Positions 15,355-27,718 of a stretch of 64,000 bases of DNA are shown here, one piece after another. The DNA is from Planctomycetota bacterium. Its GTDB lineage: Bacteria > Planctomycetota > SZUA-567 > H5-PLA8. The position numbers and the translations under genes were made by a program. The notes beneath the pieces were generated by a model that saw only the letters and a program-made list of their open reading frames with translations, was not told where the DNA came from and searched no databases. How positions within the stretch are numbered: position 1 is the stretch's first letter; each line of letters starts with the position of its first letter. The stretch lies in assembly GCA_023150555.1 (NCBI GenBank), contig JAKLKQ010000034.1:1-64000 (forward strand). The letters are read 5' to 3'.

Positions 15355-16347
15355 ATGAGCGAAGAACGTCCCATTCCCGAAAGCGATCCGATGCTGGTGC
15401 CCCCGGCGGAGGAGACCACCGCCGGCATGTCCGGTCCCGAGGTCCCGCTGTCCGTGCCCGTGCCCGGCCTGGAAGAGGGCGCGCTCGAGGGCCACGACTT
15501 TGGCCACGCGGCCCAGCGCCAGGTGGTCGTGCGCGCCCAGAATGTGAAGAAGATCTACCGGATGGGCGAAGAGACCGTGCACGCCCTGCGCGGGGTGGAC
15601 CTGGAAGTCTACGCCGGCGAGTACCTCTCCATCATGGGCCCTTCCGGCAGCGGAAAGTCCACATTCTTCAACATGGTCGGCGGGCTGGACAAGCCCTCAG
15701 CGGGCAAGGTCTTCATCGACGAAGTGGACATTGCGGCTCTGGACGCCTACGAACTGGCGTGGCTGCGCTGCCGCAAGATCGGCTACATCTTCCAGTCGTT
15801 CAACATCATCCCGGTGATGACCGCGCTGGAAAACGTCACGCTGCCCATGGTCTTTGCGGGCATGAACTCAGACGAGGCCCGCGACCGCGGCGCCGAGGTC
15901 CTGGAACTGGTCGGGCTGGGCGACCGGCTGGACCATAAGCCCTTCGAACTGTCCGGCGGCCAGCAACAGCGCGTAGCCATAGCCCGCGCCCTGGCCAACA
16001 ATCCCGCGATCGTCCTGGCCGACGAACCCACCGGCAACCTGGACCTGAAGACCGGTGCGGAGATCATCGAACTGCTTTCGCGGCTGAAGGAAGAGAAGGG
16101 CGTGACCATCATCTCCGCCACGCACGACCACAAGATGCTCGCCGCCTCAGACCGCATCGTCTGGGTGCGCGACGGCCGCATCGACAAGATCGAACTGACG
16201 GCGAACCTGGACATCCAGGAAGGCAGTATCGGCGGCGACAACGAAGAGGCCGCCGACGAGGCCCAGCGCCGCCTGCTCGATCAGGCCTTCGACCGCGCCA
16301 AGGAAGAGGGCGAACGCGGCTCCGCGGAAGGGGAGGGCGGCGCGTGA
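15355..16347 (+). CDS. ABC transporter ATPase, LolD/MacB-type, with N-terminal extension
   Basis: Walker [10 protein letters not shown] is at about 95-103, the Q-loop at YIFQSFN (144-150), the signature LSGGQQQR at about 199-206, Walker B with LADEPTGNLD at 221-230, and the switch histidine in SATHDHK. The pattern [15 protein letters not shown] is typical of the LolD/MacB/FtsE class that works with FtsX-like permeases. A 60-residue acidic/Pro-rich N-terminal extension and a charged C-terminal tail are unusual. The stop overlaps the next ATPase start by 4 bp. No permease gene is found next to it in this window. Confidence 0.85.
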   Translation: MSEERPIPESDPMLVPPAEETTAGMSGPEVPLSVPVPGLEEGALEGHDFGHAAQRQVVVRAQNVKKIYRMGEETVHALRGVDLEVYAGEYLSIMGPSGSGKSTFFNMVGGLDKPSAGKVFIDEVDIAALDAYELAWLRCRKIGYIFQSFNIIPVMTALENVTLPMVFAGMNSDEARDRGAEVLELVGLGDRLDHKPFELSGGQQQRVAIARALANNPAIVLADEPTGNLDLKTGAEIIELLSRLKEEKGVTIISATHDHKMLAASDRIVWVRDGRIDKIELTANLDIQEGSIGGDNEEAADEAQRRLLDQAFDRAKEEGERGSAEGEGGA

Positions 16348-17090
16348 GCGAGAATGGACGCGAGGTCGTCGTCAAGACCGTCGACGTGAAGAAGATCTAC
16401 GTGCTGGGCGACGAGAAGGTCCACGCCCTGCGCGGCGTCGATATTGAGATCTACAAGGGCGAGTACCTGTCCATCATGGGCCCCAGCGGCTCCGGAAAGT
16501 CCACGCTCTTCAACATGGTCGGCGGCCTGGACCGCCCCAGCGAGGGCAAGGTCTACATCGACGGCGCCGACATGTCGAAGCTGGACGCCCGCCAGCGCGC
16601 CTGGCTGCGCTGCCACCGCATCGGCTACATCTTCCAGACCTACAACATTATCGACGTCATGACCGCGCTCGAGAACGTCACCCTGCCCATGATCTTCGCC
16701 GGCGTCTCGACCGAGGAGGCCAAAAAGCGCGGGATGGAGCGGCTCGAGCGCGTCGGCCTGGCCGACCGCGCTTACCACCGCCCCCGGCAGCTCAGCGGCG
16801 GGCAGCAGCAGCGCGTCGCCATCGCTCGCGCCTTGGCCAACGATCCGGCCATCGTCCTCGCCGACGAACCCACCGCGAACCTGGACACCAAGACCGGTGC
16901 CGAGATCATCGATCTCCTTCATAAGATGAAGGAGGAAGCAAAGGTTACGATCATCTCCGCCACTCACGACCATAAAATGCTCTCCGCCTCCGACCGCATC
17001 GTCTGGATCCGCGACGGACGCCTGGAACGCGTCGAACTCCGCGAGAACCTCAAGATCGAGACCGGTGCCATCGGCGAAGGCGGGGCATAA
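16344..17090 (+). CDS. ABC transporter ATPase, LolD/MacB-type (second of a tandem pair)
   Basis: The GTG start overlaps the stop of the preceding ATPase (GTGA), so the two are translationally coupled. Walker [10 protein letters not shown] is at about 46-54, Q-loop YIFQTYN at 95-101, signature LSGGQQQR at 150-157 and Walker [11 protein letters not shown] at 172-181. All catalytic motifs are intact. It is close to its neighbour throughout, suggesting tandem duplication, but lacks the N-terminal extension. Together they could form a heterodimeric ATPase for a permease encoded elsewhere, or act with the membrane proteins upstream. Confidence 0.85.
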   Translation: MSENGREVVVKTVDVKKIYVLGDEKVHALRGVDIEIYKGEYLSIMGPSGSGKSTLFNMVGGLDRPSEGKVYIDGADMSKLDARQRAWLRCHRIGYIFQTYNIIDVMTALENVTLPMIFAGVSTEEAKKRGMERLERVGLADRAYHRPRQLSGGQQQRVAIARALANDPAIVLADEPTANLDTKTGAEIIDLLHKMKEEAKVTIISATHDHKMLSASDRIVWIRDGRLERVELRENLKIETGAIGEGGA

Positions 17091-17106
17091 CTCCAGCGCC
17101 GATCCC

Positions 17107-18441
17107 ATGCGCCTGCGCCACGCGCTTATCCTCTCGCTGCTGGCAGGCACCGTGGCCGCCGTCTTCGTCACGCTGGATCTCAACGGGCGCCTCGAGGGTC
17201 TGGAGGACAACGCCAGCCCGGAAGCCGCTTCGTTGCTGGGTGCGGGCAGCGCCTACCTGCTGGTGCTCGGCGCCATCGCCGTGGCCAACCTCGCTTCCCT
17301 GCTGCTGCTGCTGGCCGCCTTTCGCGAGGAACGCGCCGCCGCGCTGATCCGCGCGCAGGCCGTCCCTCCGCCGCCGCCTGCACCTGGGCCGGCCGGCGAC
17401 GGCGTGCCGCCCGAGCCCGCAGCCCTGGAAAACGAACAGGCCTACGCGTGGGGCAAGATCGCGCGTTGGGAGGTCGCCAGCGGCAAGCCTTTCGCCGACC
17501 TCTGGAACCGCGCCTGCACAGGAGTCTACGAAGGTACGCCCAAGGCCTGGGAGAAGTTCGCCAAGTTCCTCGACGCGCCGGAGTTCGACGCCGAGTCCAG
17601 CGCCGCGGCGCTCGATCCCCAGGGCAACTTCATCGGCGCCGTGCTGGTCATGCGCCAGCTTCCCTACGAGGACGACAACTACTGGTGGCTCGAATCGCCC
17701 GGCGTTGTGGCCGCGGTGTTGGTCGACCCGGCGCACCGGCGCAAGGGCATCGGCCGTTCGCTGCTGATGCGCGTCGAGAGCGCCATGACCCGGCGGCGGC
17801 GCCCGCGCGTGTTCGTGGGCGGACTGGAAAGCTTCCCCAGCCTCGTCCCCGGCGTGCCCGAAGGCGACCACGCCACCCGCATGTTCTTCACCGCGTCCGG
17901 CTACCAGGAAGTCCGCCGCACCTGCCACATGGAAGCCAGCTACGAAGGCTTCAAGCCGCCCAAGGACCTGGTCCAACGCGAGCAGAACCTGAAGGAGAAG
18001 GGCTATACCTTTGCGCCCGCGCGGGTCACCGACCTGGAAGCCTTCCGCGCCTTCACCGAACGCGCGCCCATCGGCAGGCCGCAGCGTCTGGTGGAGAAGT
18101 TCGTCGAAGCGCCGGAGCGGTTCTGCCTGACGCTAAAGGACGACCGCGTCGTCGGGTACATCCAGGTCACGCGCCTGGACGAGAACCGCCGCAGCGGCAT
18201 CCAGCAGATCTACTTTTTGCGCGAGCACCGCGGCGTGGGTCTGGGCAGCGTGCTGCTGATCAAGGCCCACGACCTCTGGAAGAACATCGGCGCGATGGGC
18301 GGTTCGATCTGGACCTACCCCGAGGCCGCCGAACGCTTCTACCCGCGCGCGGGATTCAAGGTCGTTCAGGTGTGGGTCTGCTATCATAAGGAACTGCCGC
18401 ACGCTTGGAGCGACGACGCGTACGTGCGGCGTTGGAGGTAA
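17107..18441 (+). CDS. Membrane-anchored tandem GNAT acetyltransferase-like protein
   Basis: ATG 17107 is preferred to an in-frame ATG at 17065 that lies inside the ATPase gene. Residues 3-25 and about 50-75 are two transmembrane helices, followed by a Pro-rich linker. Two GNAT domains follow: the first has VLVDPAHRRKGIGRSLL (acetyl-CoA loop R-x-x-G-x-G), the second has FLREHRGVGLGSVLLIKAH. Each is followed by a helix and a FYxxxGF-like element (FFTASGYQE; FYPRAGFKV). It would transfer an acyl group at the membrane; the substrate is unknown. It ends the rightward run begun at 11161. Confidence 0.75.
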   Translation: MRLRHALILSLLAGTVAAVFVTLDLNGRLEGLEDNASPEAASLLGAGSAYLLVLGAIAVANLASLLLLLAAFREERAAALIRAQAVPPPPPAPGPAGDGVPPEPAALENEQAYAWGKIARWEVASGKPFADLWNRACTGVYEGTPKAWEKFAKFLDAPEFDAESSAAALDPQGNFIGAVLVMRQLPYEDDNYWWLESPGVVAAVLVDPAHRRKGIGRSLLMRVESAMTRRRRPRVFVGGLESFPSLVPGVPEGDHATRMFFTASGYQEVRRTCHMEASYEGFKPPKDLVQREQNLKEKGYTFAPARVTDLEAFRAFTERAPIGRPQRLVEKFVEAPERFCLTLKDDRVVGYIQVTRLDENRRSGIQQIYFLREHRGVGLGSVLLIKAHDLWKNIGAMGGSIWTYPEAAERFYPRAGFKVVQVWVCYHKELPHAWSDDAYVRRWR

Positions 18442-18451
18442 GGAATCCTTT

Positions 18452-18510
18452 ATGAACCAAGCCTTGCCCGTTCCGGTGGCGACGCGCGACGACCTGCTGG
18501 CCCGCTGGGC
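18452..18510 (+). pseudogene. Displaced N-terminus of the AAC(3)-like gene
   Basis: ATG 18452 has a strong GGAGGTAAGG upstream and reads MNQALPVPVATRDDLLARWA before TGA. AAC(3) proteins normally continue from RDDLL...LGL into TPGD. Here LGLTPGD is obtained only by shifting one base at about 18505-18510. The start and ribosome site therefore belong to the next frame. Confidence 0.6.
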
Positions 18511-19233
18511 TTGACGCCCGGCGACCTGGCGATCTTCCATTCCAGCCTAAAGAGTTTCGGGCGCCTGGAGGGCGGGGCGCAGGCCGCCGTCGAGGCCTGT
18601 CTGGCCGCCGTGGCACCCGGCGGCACGGTGATGATGCCCAGCTTCAACCACGGCCAGCGCGAGGCTTTCGCGGACGTCGGCTGCATCTTCGACCTCAAGA
18701 CGACGCGTTCGGTCAGCGGCGCAATCACCGAATGCTTCCGGGCCTGGCCCGGCGTGCGGCGCAGTTTGCACCCCTCGCACCCCTACCTGGTGCTGGGGCC
18801 CATGGCCGAGTGGCTGACCGCCGAACACTTTGAACTCGACTGTTTCGACGCGCGCAGCCCGCTGGGGAAGCTCTGCGCGAGCAACGGCTGGATCGTGATG
18901 CTCGGCTGTGGCATGCGTGCCTGCACCGCCGCCCACGTCGCACAGACGATCTACGGCGTGCCGTGCATTGGGCAGCGCCAGAACCCCTGGCCCGTGCGCA
19001 TGCCGGACAGCGGGCGCGTCGTCACCGGCTACACGGTCATCTGGCGCGACTCGAAATGCCCGTTCGAGTTCGAGGCCGTCGAGCGCCGGCTGCGCGAGAC
19101 CGGCGCCTTGAAGGAGCGCACCGTCGGCGCGGCCAACATTCAGGCCTTCCGCGGAGCCGACTGCATCGCCGCCTGTTTGGAACTCTGCCGCACGCACTGC
19201 CCTGTCTGCGCGGTGCGTCCGAAGTACGACTGA
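18511..19233 (+). CDS. Aminoglycoside N3-acetyltransferase (AAC(3))-like protein, frameshifted near its start
   Basis: The frame opens with TTG at 18511 and begins TPGDLAIFHSSLKSFGRLEGG, the conserved early block of AAC(3)/antibiotic NAT family (PF02522). Further family blocks include GGTVMMPSFNHG, a Ser/Thr-rich acceptor block ending in RRSLHPSHPYLVLGP, and HVAQTIYGVPC. Such enzymes acetylate an amino group from acetyl-CoA; most environmental members have unknown substrates and need not confer resistance. About 20 N-terminal residues lie in another frame (18452-18510), so it is either a recent one-base mutation or a sequencing error. Apart from that, the length is near normal. Confidence 0.7.
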   Translation: MTPGDLAIFHSSLKSFGRLEGGAQAAVEACLAAVAPGGTVMMPSFNHGQREAFADVGCIFDLKTTRSVSGAITECFRAWPGVRRSLHPSHPYLVLGPMAEWLTAEHFELDCFDARSPLGKLCASNGWIVMLGCGMRACTAAHVAQTIYGVPCIGQRQNPWPVRMPDSGRVVTGYTVIWRDSKCPFEFEAVERRLRETGALKERTVGAANIQAFRGADCIAACLELCRTHCPVCAVRPKYD

Positions 19234-19385
19234 TTAGAATTCCGGTCACGCCTGGCCGCCGCTACCCGTCAAAACTTCAGTTTTCATGGGAGTGTGGCCG
19301 GGCGCGGACGGACCGTCGCCCTTCCATTTTTTCCGCACTCCGCTTGCCGAAAAGTACCCGCCGAACCGGCGGGCGGAGGAATGCT

Positions 19386-21146
19386 ATGCGCTCGCGCGTC
19401 GGAATCTGCCTGGTGGTCTGCCTGGTGGTTTTGTGCGTTGATGCGGACGGGCCGTACTTGTGGCGTACCATCCGGAAACCTCCGTATAGAAAACCGACTC
19501 AGGGAGGTGGCGTGAGCGAGCCTGGAGGCGGGGGAGATGTACCGGACCTTTCCTCTGGGCCCGGGCGCGGTAACGATGACCCGGGCAGGATCGCGGAGAT
19601 TCCGCCGCCGAAGCCCAAGCCGGCCGAGACGCCGAAGGAGGACCCGACGCCTGAGAAGCTGGTCGACCAGACGCCTACACCTTTCTCAAAGCCTCCGGAA
19701 CCGCCTGTTGTGCCGATGCCGCCCGGCAATCCGGAGCCGCCCGCGCCTCCCAAGAGCCCTGAGCCACCAAAGACGCCTTTTGCGCCCGTAGCTAAAGGGG
19801 GTGCGCAAGGCATAGGCAAGGTAGGGGGTCGAACGGTCGTCAGCGCCGACAACCCGCCAGCCCCGTTCAAGGAACCGTGGGAAATGTTCGAGCACCTGCG
19901 CGAAGCCCTGGGATTGGTCTCCGAAGAGGACGCCAAGGCGCAGCCCGCCGCGCTTCCTTCGGAGAATGAATTGCTCGAAAAGCGCGAGGCCCTCCAGAAG
20001 GCCTACGCCAAAGGCACCAGCGCTAAGCAGAAACGTGCGCTGAAGGCGGAGATCGAAGAACTCGATCTGACTATTGAAGTCCGCAAGCACCTCGATCCGA
20101 CGCCCAACTACGTCCTGCGCCGCCGCAGTTTCATCAACGACATTCTCGATGCTCTCGAGGCCGTCAGCGTCGCCGAGATGGACGAAAACTGGCACAGCGT
20201 GTTCCGCTGCAATCAGGCGCAACTCGAGAAGGACTTTGCGCGCATCCTGAAGGAACTGCCGGCCGAGGAAGTGGCTCCGCCGTTGTGGGCCAAGCTGCGC
20301 GATCAGATCCAGTTCACCGGCTCCGGCGGCGAACGCGAGTTGGCGGCGCTTGAAGCGTCGTTGCAGGAGGCGAAGCGCCAACTGGAATCGGTCTATGATC
20401 AAATGGAGGAACCGAAGAATGCCGGGTTGCTGGAGGGCTTCGAGGCCCAGGCGGCCAACTGGACTGCGCGCATCATGCAGGTAGACATTCAGGCTACGGT
20501 GGTCCGGGCCGCCGTGAAAGGCAGGAACGCGAAGTTCAAATCTATTGCGACCGACATCCTGGCAGGGATGGGACCCGCCGCCGCGCAAGTAATTGCTCCG
20601 GACCTCGCGTCCAATAACGCGACGGTACGCATGGCCGCCGGCACGATCCTTCTGTACCTGAAGGATTCCGCCATCGATGCTTTAATCGATGCGATGGCAA
20701 AGGAGACCCGGCCCGAGCAGGCCGTGTTGCTCAAGAAGATCACCGGCCAGGACTTGGGCGGCGACGCCGCGGCCTGGAAAGCCTGGCGCGCCGGCGGAGC
20801 GCTGGCGCCTGCCGTCCAACCCAAGCCCGTCACGCCCAAGGAGGAACCGGCCGAACCTGTTCAGCCGAAGAGTGAAGGTGAGTTGGCGCTGGAGAAGGCC
20901 GAGGCGGATCTCGAACGGGCCAAGAAGGGCGCCGTCGAAGCCGGGCTCCTTCGCGAGGCCCTGGAGAAGCAGCTCGCGGAAATCAAGCAGGACCCACAGA
21001 AGGTGGGCTACGAAGAAAGCATGGCCATTACGCGCGAGGCTCTGCAAGAAGCCCTGCGGATGGAACTGCAGACGCACCTCCGGGTGGAGCGCGCACGAAA
21101 GCATTTAATGGACCTTGCCGATCCGGCGTCCGGCAGCAATCCTTAA
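19386..21146 (+). CDS. Secreted Pro-rich, coiled-coil and HEAT-like protein
   Basis: GGAGGA lies 5 bp before ATG 19386. The first 20 residues (MRSRVGICLVVCLVVLCVDA) are a signal peptide. Residues 40-150 are Pro/Lys/Glu-rich and low-complexity. Helical coiled-coil stretches follow near 190-350. Around 380-440 there is a HEAT-like segment (VIAPDLASNNATVRMAAG) ending in TGQDLGGDAAAWKAW, a tail motif shared with other secreted proteins in this window. A final charged coiled coil spans about 490-570. It is likely an envelope protein-interaction scaffold; no enzyme motif is seen. Single gene. Confidence 0.65.
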   Translation: MRSRVGICLVVCLVVLCVDADGPYLWRTIRKPPYRKPTQGGGVSEPGGGGDVPDLSSGPGRGNDDPGRIAEIPPPKPKPAETPKEDPTPEKLVDQTPTPFSKPPEPPVVPMPPGNPEPPAPPKSPEPPKTPFAPVAKGGAQGIGKVGGRTVVSADNPPAPFKEPWEMFEHLREALGLVSEEDAKAQPAALPSENELLEKREALQKAYAKGTSAKQKRALKAEIEELDLTIEVRKHLDPTPNYVLRRRSFINDILDALEAVSVAEMDENWHSVFRCNQAQLEKDFARILKELPAEEVAPPLWAKLRDQIQFTGSGGERELAALEASLQEAKRQLESVYDQMEEPKNAGLLEGFEAQAANWTARIMQVDIQATVVRAAVKGRNAKFKSIATDILAGMGPAAAQVIAPDLASNNATVRMAAGTILLYLKDSAIDALIDAMAKETRPEQAVLLKKITGQDLGGDAAAWKAWRAGGALAPAVQPKPVTPKEEPAEPVQPKSEGELALEKAEADLERAKKGAVEAGLLREALEKQLAEIKQDPQKVGYEESMAITREALQEALRMELQTHLRVERARKHLMDLADPASGSNP

Positions 21147-21607
21147 ATAAGGAGGGCGTTTCGAACATCACCAATTCCCGCATTGGCAATGCGCATGTGC
21201 ACAATCAATGCAATCGTTTGCGGCGAAGGCGGTTGCCCCCAAGAAATGTTGCACAGACAAAGCGTGCATTCATTGACCGGTATGTAAAACTGAGATAGAA
21301 TGCTTTATGAACATGGTGCGTAGAGCGCCGAAATGATGCTCTTTGGCATTTGAGGGCGGATCGGTCTAGCCCGTTATATACGCCGCTTCTTCCTTTACCG
21401 GCAAGCCGAACGATGCTCGCACCTGAAGGTAAGGTGCCGGGATCGGCGGTGCTTGCACGTTATAGGAGTTGGGGCGTAAGGGGCGTCTGACCGGTCAGGC
21501 ATGCATGCGGGGGGTGGGTAGCACAGAAGAATAATCGATGCCGTGGAGCGTCATGTAGGGTGGACGCGCGACGGCTGGGCAAATTCCCCCGGGCTAGGGA
21601 CCAAATC
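21147..21607. other. Intergenic leader region of the PrkA operon
   Basis: A 461-bp gap with no convincing gene. It contains the promoter at 21273-21301 and then a leader of about 300 nt before the prkA-like ATG. The leader has a GCCGAAC...GATCGGC-type pairing near 21405-21455 and two GGGGCG words 10 bp apart near 21474, but no riboswitch I recognise. Confidence 0.5.
21273..21301 (+). promoter_or_regulatory. Sigma70-like promoter of the PrkA-YeaH-SpoVR operon
   Basis: TTGACC (21273-21278) and TAGAAT (21296-21301), each 5 of 6 matches to consensus, are separated by exactly 17 bp. The predicted start near 21308 leaves a long untranslated leader of about 300 nt, which could host post-transcriptional control. 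Confidence 0.6.
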
Positions 21608-23668
<2,061 letters not shown>

Positions 23669-23695
23669 GGGCAGGCAGCAGGGGGGAGAGGATTT

Positions 23696-24340
23696 ATGGA
23701 ACGGACGCCGACGCCCAAAGGCCCGCAGGAGGCCCCGCCGCCTCCCCGCTTCTGGCTGCGGGTGTGGGCCATCATGCACCGCGGCGATTCTGCCGGCTGG
23801 TTGCTCTGCACCACCTTGCAGGCCTTGCTTGCCCTGGGTTTCATCGGTCTAGCCAAGCTGTGTGAGGGCTACCCCTGGGAGCCGCAGGCCAAGACGCTGG
23901 TCATTGTCGCCATTCTCATCACCTGGTGCATGGCCCTGCGAACGATTCGCGTCCGCTTGGTCGAGTTGGTGATTCTGGCGCACAAGGCCAGCCGCGCGAT
24001 CCTGAGCGAGGCCGCCGACACCGGACTGGAGAAGCTCAAGGCGTCCTTGCGCGGGCATCAGGTCAGCTACGCGCGCCAGTCGATGCTGTACCTGCGAATC
24101 ATCGCCGCCGGCATCACGATCCCATTTTTCGTGCTCCCGCTTTTCGTGGCCGGCGTCAGCGTGACGCTCTTCTATCTGCAGGGCGCGGTTGACGGCGGTT
24201 TCATCTCACTGGCTCTGGTCAGCGCGGCGATGGCGCTGGTCGTCGGCACCTACTTCCACTGGTCGATACTGCCTCAACCGGCCGTGGCGCGGGTGCGCAA
24301 GCCCGGCCCGCCCCGCATGCGCGGGCGCGCGACGGCCTGA
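23696..24340 (+). CDS. Membrane protein of unknown function inside the PrkA operon
   Basis: The 214-residue protein has a Pro-rich N-terminus and about four transmembrane helices: near 35-55 (AGWLLCTTLQALLALGFIGL), 68-84, 133-158 and 168-188. A positively charged tail ends in RKPGPPRMRGRATA. Between helices 2 and 3 is a cytoplasmic amphipathic stretch (HKASRAILSEAADTGLEK). I do not know a family. It lies 27 bp after prkA and 29 bp before yeaH, so it is almost certainly co-transcribed, and it is an addition to the usual three-gene module. It may link this kinase module to the membrane. Confidence 0.65.
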   Translation: MERTPTPKGPQEAPPPPRFWLRVWAIMHRGDSAGWLLCTTLQALLALGFIGLAKLCEGYPWEPQAKTLVIVAILITWCMALRTIRVRLVELVILAHKASRAILSEAADTGLEKLKASLRGHQVSYARQSMLYLRIIAAGITIPFFVLPLFVAGVSVTLFYLQGAVDGGFISLALVSAAMALVVGTYFHWSILPQPAVARVRKPGPPRMRGRATA

Positions 24341-24369
24341 ACCTGGAGGGGGCGGATAACGGATAACGC

Positions 24370-25500
<1,131 letters not shown>

Positions 25501-25507
25501 CCGAGCC

Positions 25508-27031
25508 ATGAACCTGACGCCGGAACTCGATGACCTGAAGGAGGAGATCAAGGCCCACGCGATGGACTGCGGCCTGGACTTCTTCGATGTCGTCTTCGAG
25601 ATGTGCACCTACGATCAGATCAACCAGATCGCGGCGCTGGGCGGCTTTCCCACGCGCTACCCGCACTGGAAGTTCGGCATGGAGTACGAGCGCCTCAGCA
25701 AGTCCTACCAGTGGGGCCTAGCCAAGATCTACGAGATGGTCATCAACAACGACCCGTGCTACGCGTACCTGATGATCTCGAACCCGCTCGTCGACCAGAA
25801 ACTCGTCATTGCGCACGTCTACGCGCACTCCGACTTCTTCAAGAACAACTGCTTCTTTGCACACACCAGCCGTAAGGCCATCGACGAGATGGCCAATCAC
25901 GGCGCGCGGATCCGTTCGTACAGCGAGCGCCATGGGCACGAGCGCGTCGAGGCGTTCCTGGATTGTTGTCTGTCCATCGAGAACCTGATCGACATTCATT
26001 CCACCGGCATTCGCCGGCAGGATCCGGTCAAGGGCCAAACGCGCTTTCTCGAGGAACCCGACGAGGAGTTGGAGAAGGTCCAACGCATCCGCAGCAAGGA
26101 TTATATGGACCGCTTCGTGAACCCCACGGAGTTCCTGGAGGCCAAGAAGCAGGAGTTGGAAGACGCTCGCAAGAAAAAGAAGCGTATCCCCGCCGAGCCC
26201 GAACACGACGTCCTGCACTTCCTGATCGAGTACGCCCCGCTGGAGCCCTGGCAACGCGACGTGCTGGCCATCGTGCGCGAGGAGGCCTATTACTTTGCGC
26301 CGCAGTGGATGACCAAGATCATGAACGAAGGCTGGGCCACCTACTGGCACAGCCGGATGATGACCGAGCATCTCTGCACGGATCACGAGATCGTCGATTT
26401 CGCCGACCACCACAGCGGCACCGTCGCCCAGCCGCCGGGGCAGATCAACCCCTACAAGGTGGGCGTGGAACTCTTCCGGGACATCGAAGAGCGCTGGAAC
26501 AAGGGCCGCCACGGGCCCGCCTGGGAGGACTGCGACGATTACAAGAAGCGCCGCGATTGGGACACCAAGGCGATGGAAGGTCGGGCGAAGATCTTCGAGG
26601 TCCGGAAGTTCCACAACGACGTCACGTTCATCGATGCGTTCCTGACGCCCGAATTCTGCGAAGAGCACCGCCTGTACGGTTACGCCTTCAACCCCAAGAC
26701 CGGGCAGTACGAGATCACCAGCCGCGACTTCGACGATATCAAGCGGCAGCTGTTGGGCAACCTGACCAACGGCGGCCAGCCGTTCATTTATGTTCAGGAC
26801 GCGAACTACAAGAACCGCGGCGAACTCTACCTGCGCCATCGCTTCGAGGGCGTCGAACTCAAGACCGATCACGCCCGCGACACTTTGCGCAACCTCAACG
26901 TCATCTGGTCTCGCCCCGTGCACCTCGAGACCTTCGTCGGCGGCAAGGGCAAACTCCTCTCCTTCGACGGCAACGAGCACAAGGAGTCCGAGATCGCCGT
27001 CGAGGCCGAAGAGCACGCCGCGCTGGCCTGA
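25508..27031 (+). CDS. spoVR: SpoVR family protein
   Basis: The 507-residue protein matches SpoVR/YcgB throughout: N-terminal GLDFFDVVFEMCTYDQIN, SRKAIDEMANHGARIR, VLHFLIEYAPLEPWQRDVL, and FAPQWMTKIMNEGWATYWH, where the His/Glu-rich segment resembles a metal-binding core. In Bacillus the namesake affects spore cortex formation, but in non-sporulating bacteria it belongs to the PrkA-YeaH stress module. Its start follows the yeaH stop by 7 bp with little ribosome site, implying translational coupling. It is the last gene of the operon. Confidence 0.9.
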   Translation: MNLTPELDDLKEEIKAHAMDCGLDFFDVVFEMCTYDQINQIAALGGFPTRYPHWKFGMEYERLSKSYQWGLAKIYEMVINNDPCYAYLMISNPLVDQKLVIAHVYAHSDFFKNNCFFAHTSRKAIDEMANHGARIRSYSERHGHERVEAFLDCCLSIENLIDIHSTGIRRQDPVKGQTRFLEEPDEELEKVQRIRSKDYMDRFVNPTEFLEAKKQELEDARKKKKRIPAEPEHDVLHFLIEYAPLEPWQRDVLAIVREEAYYFAPQWMTKIMNEGWATYWHSRMMTEHLCTDHEIVDFADHHSGTVAQPPGQINPYKVGVELFRDIEERWNKGRHGPAWEDCDDYKKRRDWDTKAMEGRAKIFEVRKFHNDVTFIDAFLTPEFCEEHRLYGYAFNPKTGQYEITSRDFDDIKRQLLGNLTNGGQPFIYVQDANYKNRGELYLRHRFEGVELKTDHARDTLRNLNVIWSRPVHLETFVGGKGKLLSFDGNEHKESEIAVEAEEHAALA

Positions 27032-27064
27032 GCGAAGGACCTCGCCCAAGCCCCATTTTCTCGG

Positions 27065-27093
27065 TTGGCAGCGGACCCTTCGTAAGGTATCTC
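27065..27093 (+). promoter_or_regulatory. Possible promoter upstream of the lipoprotein gene
   Basis: TTGGCA (27065-27070, 5 of 6) and TATCTC (27088-27093, 3 of 6) are 17 bp apart, about 35 bp before ATG 27129. The -10 is weak, and read-through from the SpoVR operon is an alternative. Confidence 0.3.
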
Positions 27094-27128
27094 TGGTACA
27101 AGCTTTAAAGACAATTCGGAGGATTGCC

Positions 27129-27689
27129 ATGCGCTTGCAGGCCGCCGTGCTGCTCGTCTTTGCTCTCGCCGCCCTCAGCGGTTGCACCGGGGATCGCCGG
27201 TACGCCGTCTCTGCCGAACGGACCGGAAGCCCTGCGTCTGCCGATGCCAAAGGCAAGGCTGCGGCGCCGGCTGTGCATGATCTCGCCGTCCGGGCAACGC
27301 TTGAGGCGATCCAGGAGGAAGGCTACGGCCGCACCGAACGCGTGGCGCGGAAAGACAAGGACCTTGAAGGCGGTGGGAAATTCACCAAACTCGAGTCCGA
27401 CTACACGCACTATTCGAAGGTGCGCGCCGAGATCACTACCCATCCTGATCAGCACCACGGCAAGCCGAAAGTCGAGGTCCACGTCCGTACCCGCGACGCG
27501 CTCTTTACGCGCCACCAGCAATGGGAAGACCGCGTCCTGGCGCTGGTCGAACTCAAGCTGCGCGGCAAGGAATACGGTCCCGAGACGCAGCCGACGGCTC
27601 TGCCGCCTGAGCCGATTCCCGAGCAGAAAGCGTTCCCCGACCGCGCCAAGAGCGATCCCAAGCCGGCAGCCGCGCCGAAAGCGGAATAG
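27129..27689 (+). CDS. Putative lipoprotein of unknown function
   Basis: The N-terminus MRLQAAVLLVFALAALSGCTG is a lipoprotein signal with lipobox LSGC, giving cleavage before Cys18. The mature 169 residues are polar and mixed charge, with a core from about 45 to 150 (LEAIQEEGYGRTERV ... QWEDRVLALVELKL) and a Pro/Lys/Ala tail. It should be anchored to a membrane facing the periplasm. Family not recognised. It lies 97 bp after spoVR and 29 bp before the TIGR00300-family enzyme gene. Confidence 0.65.
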   Translation: MRLQAAVLLVFALAALSGCTGDRRYAVSAERTGSPASADAKGKAAAPAVHDLAVRATLEAIQEEGYGRTERVARKDKDLEGGGKFTKLESDYTHYSKVRAEITTHPDQHHGKPKVEVHVRTRDALFTRHQQWEDRVLALVELKLRGKEYGPETQPTALPPEPIPEQKAFPDRAKSDPKPAAAPKAE

Positions 27690-27718
27690 GCTCCCGTCCG
27701 GCGAACAGGGGAGGCCCC

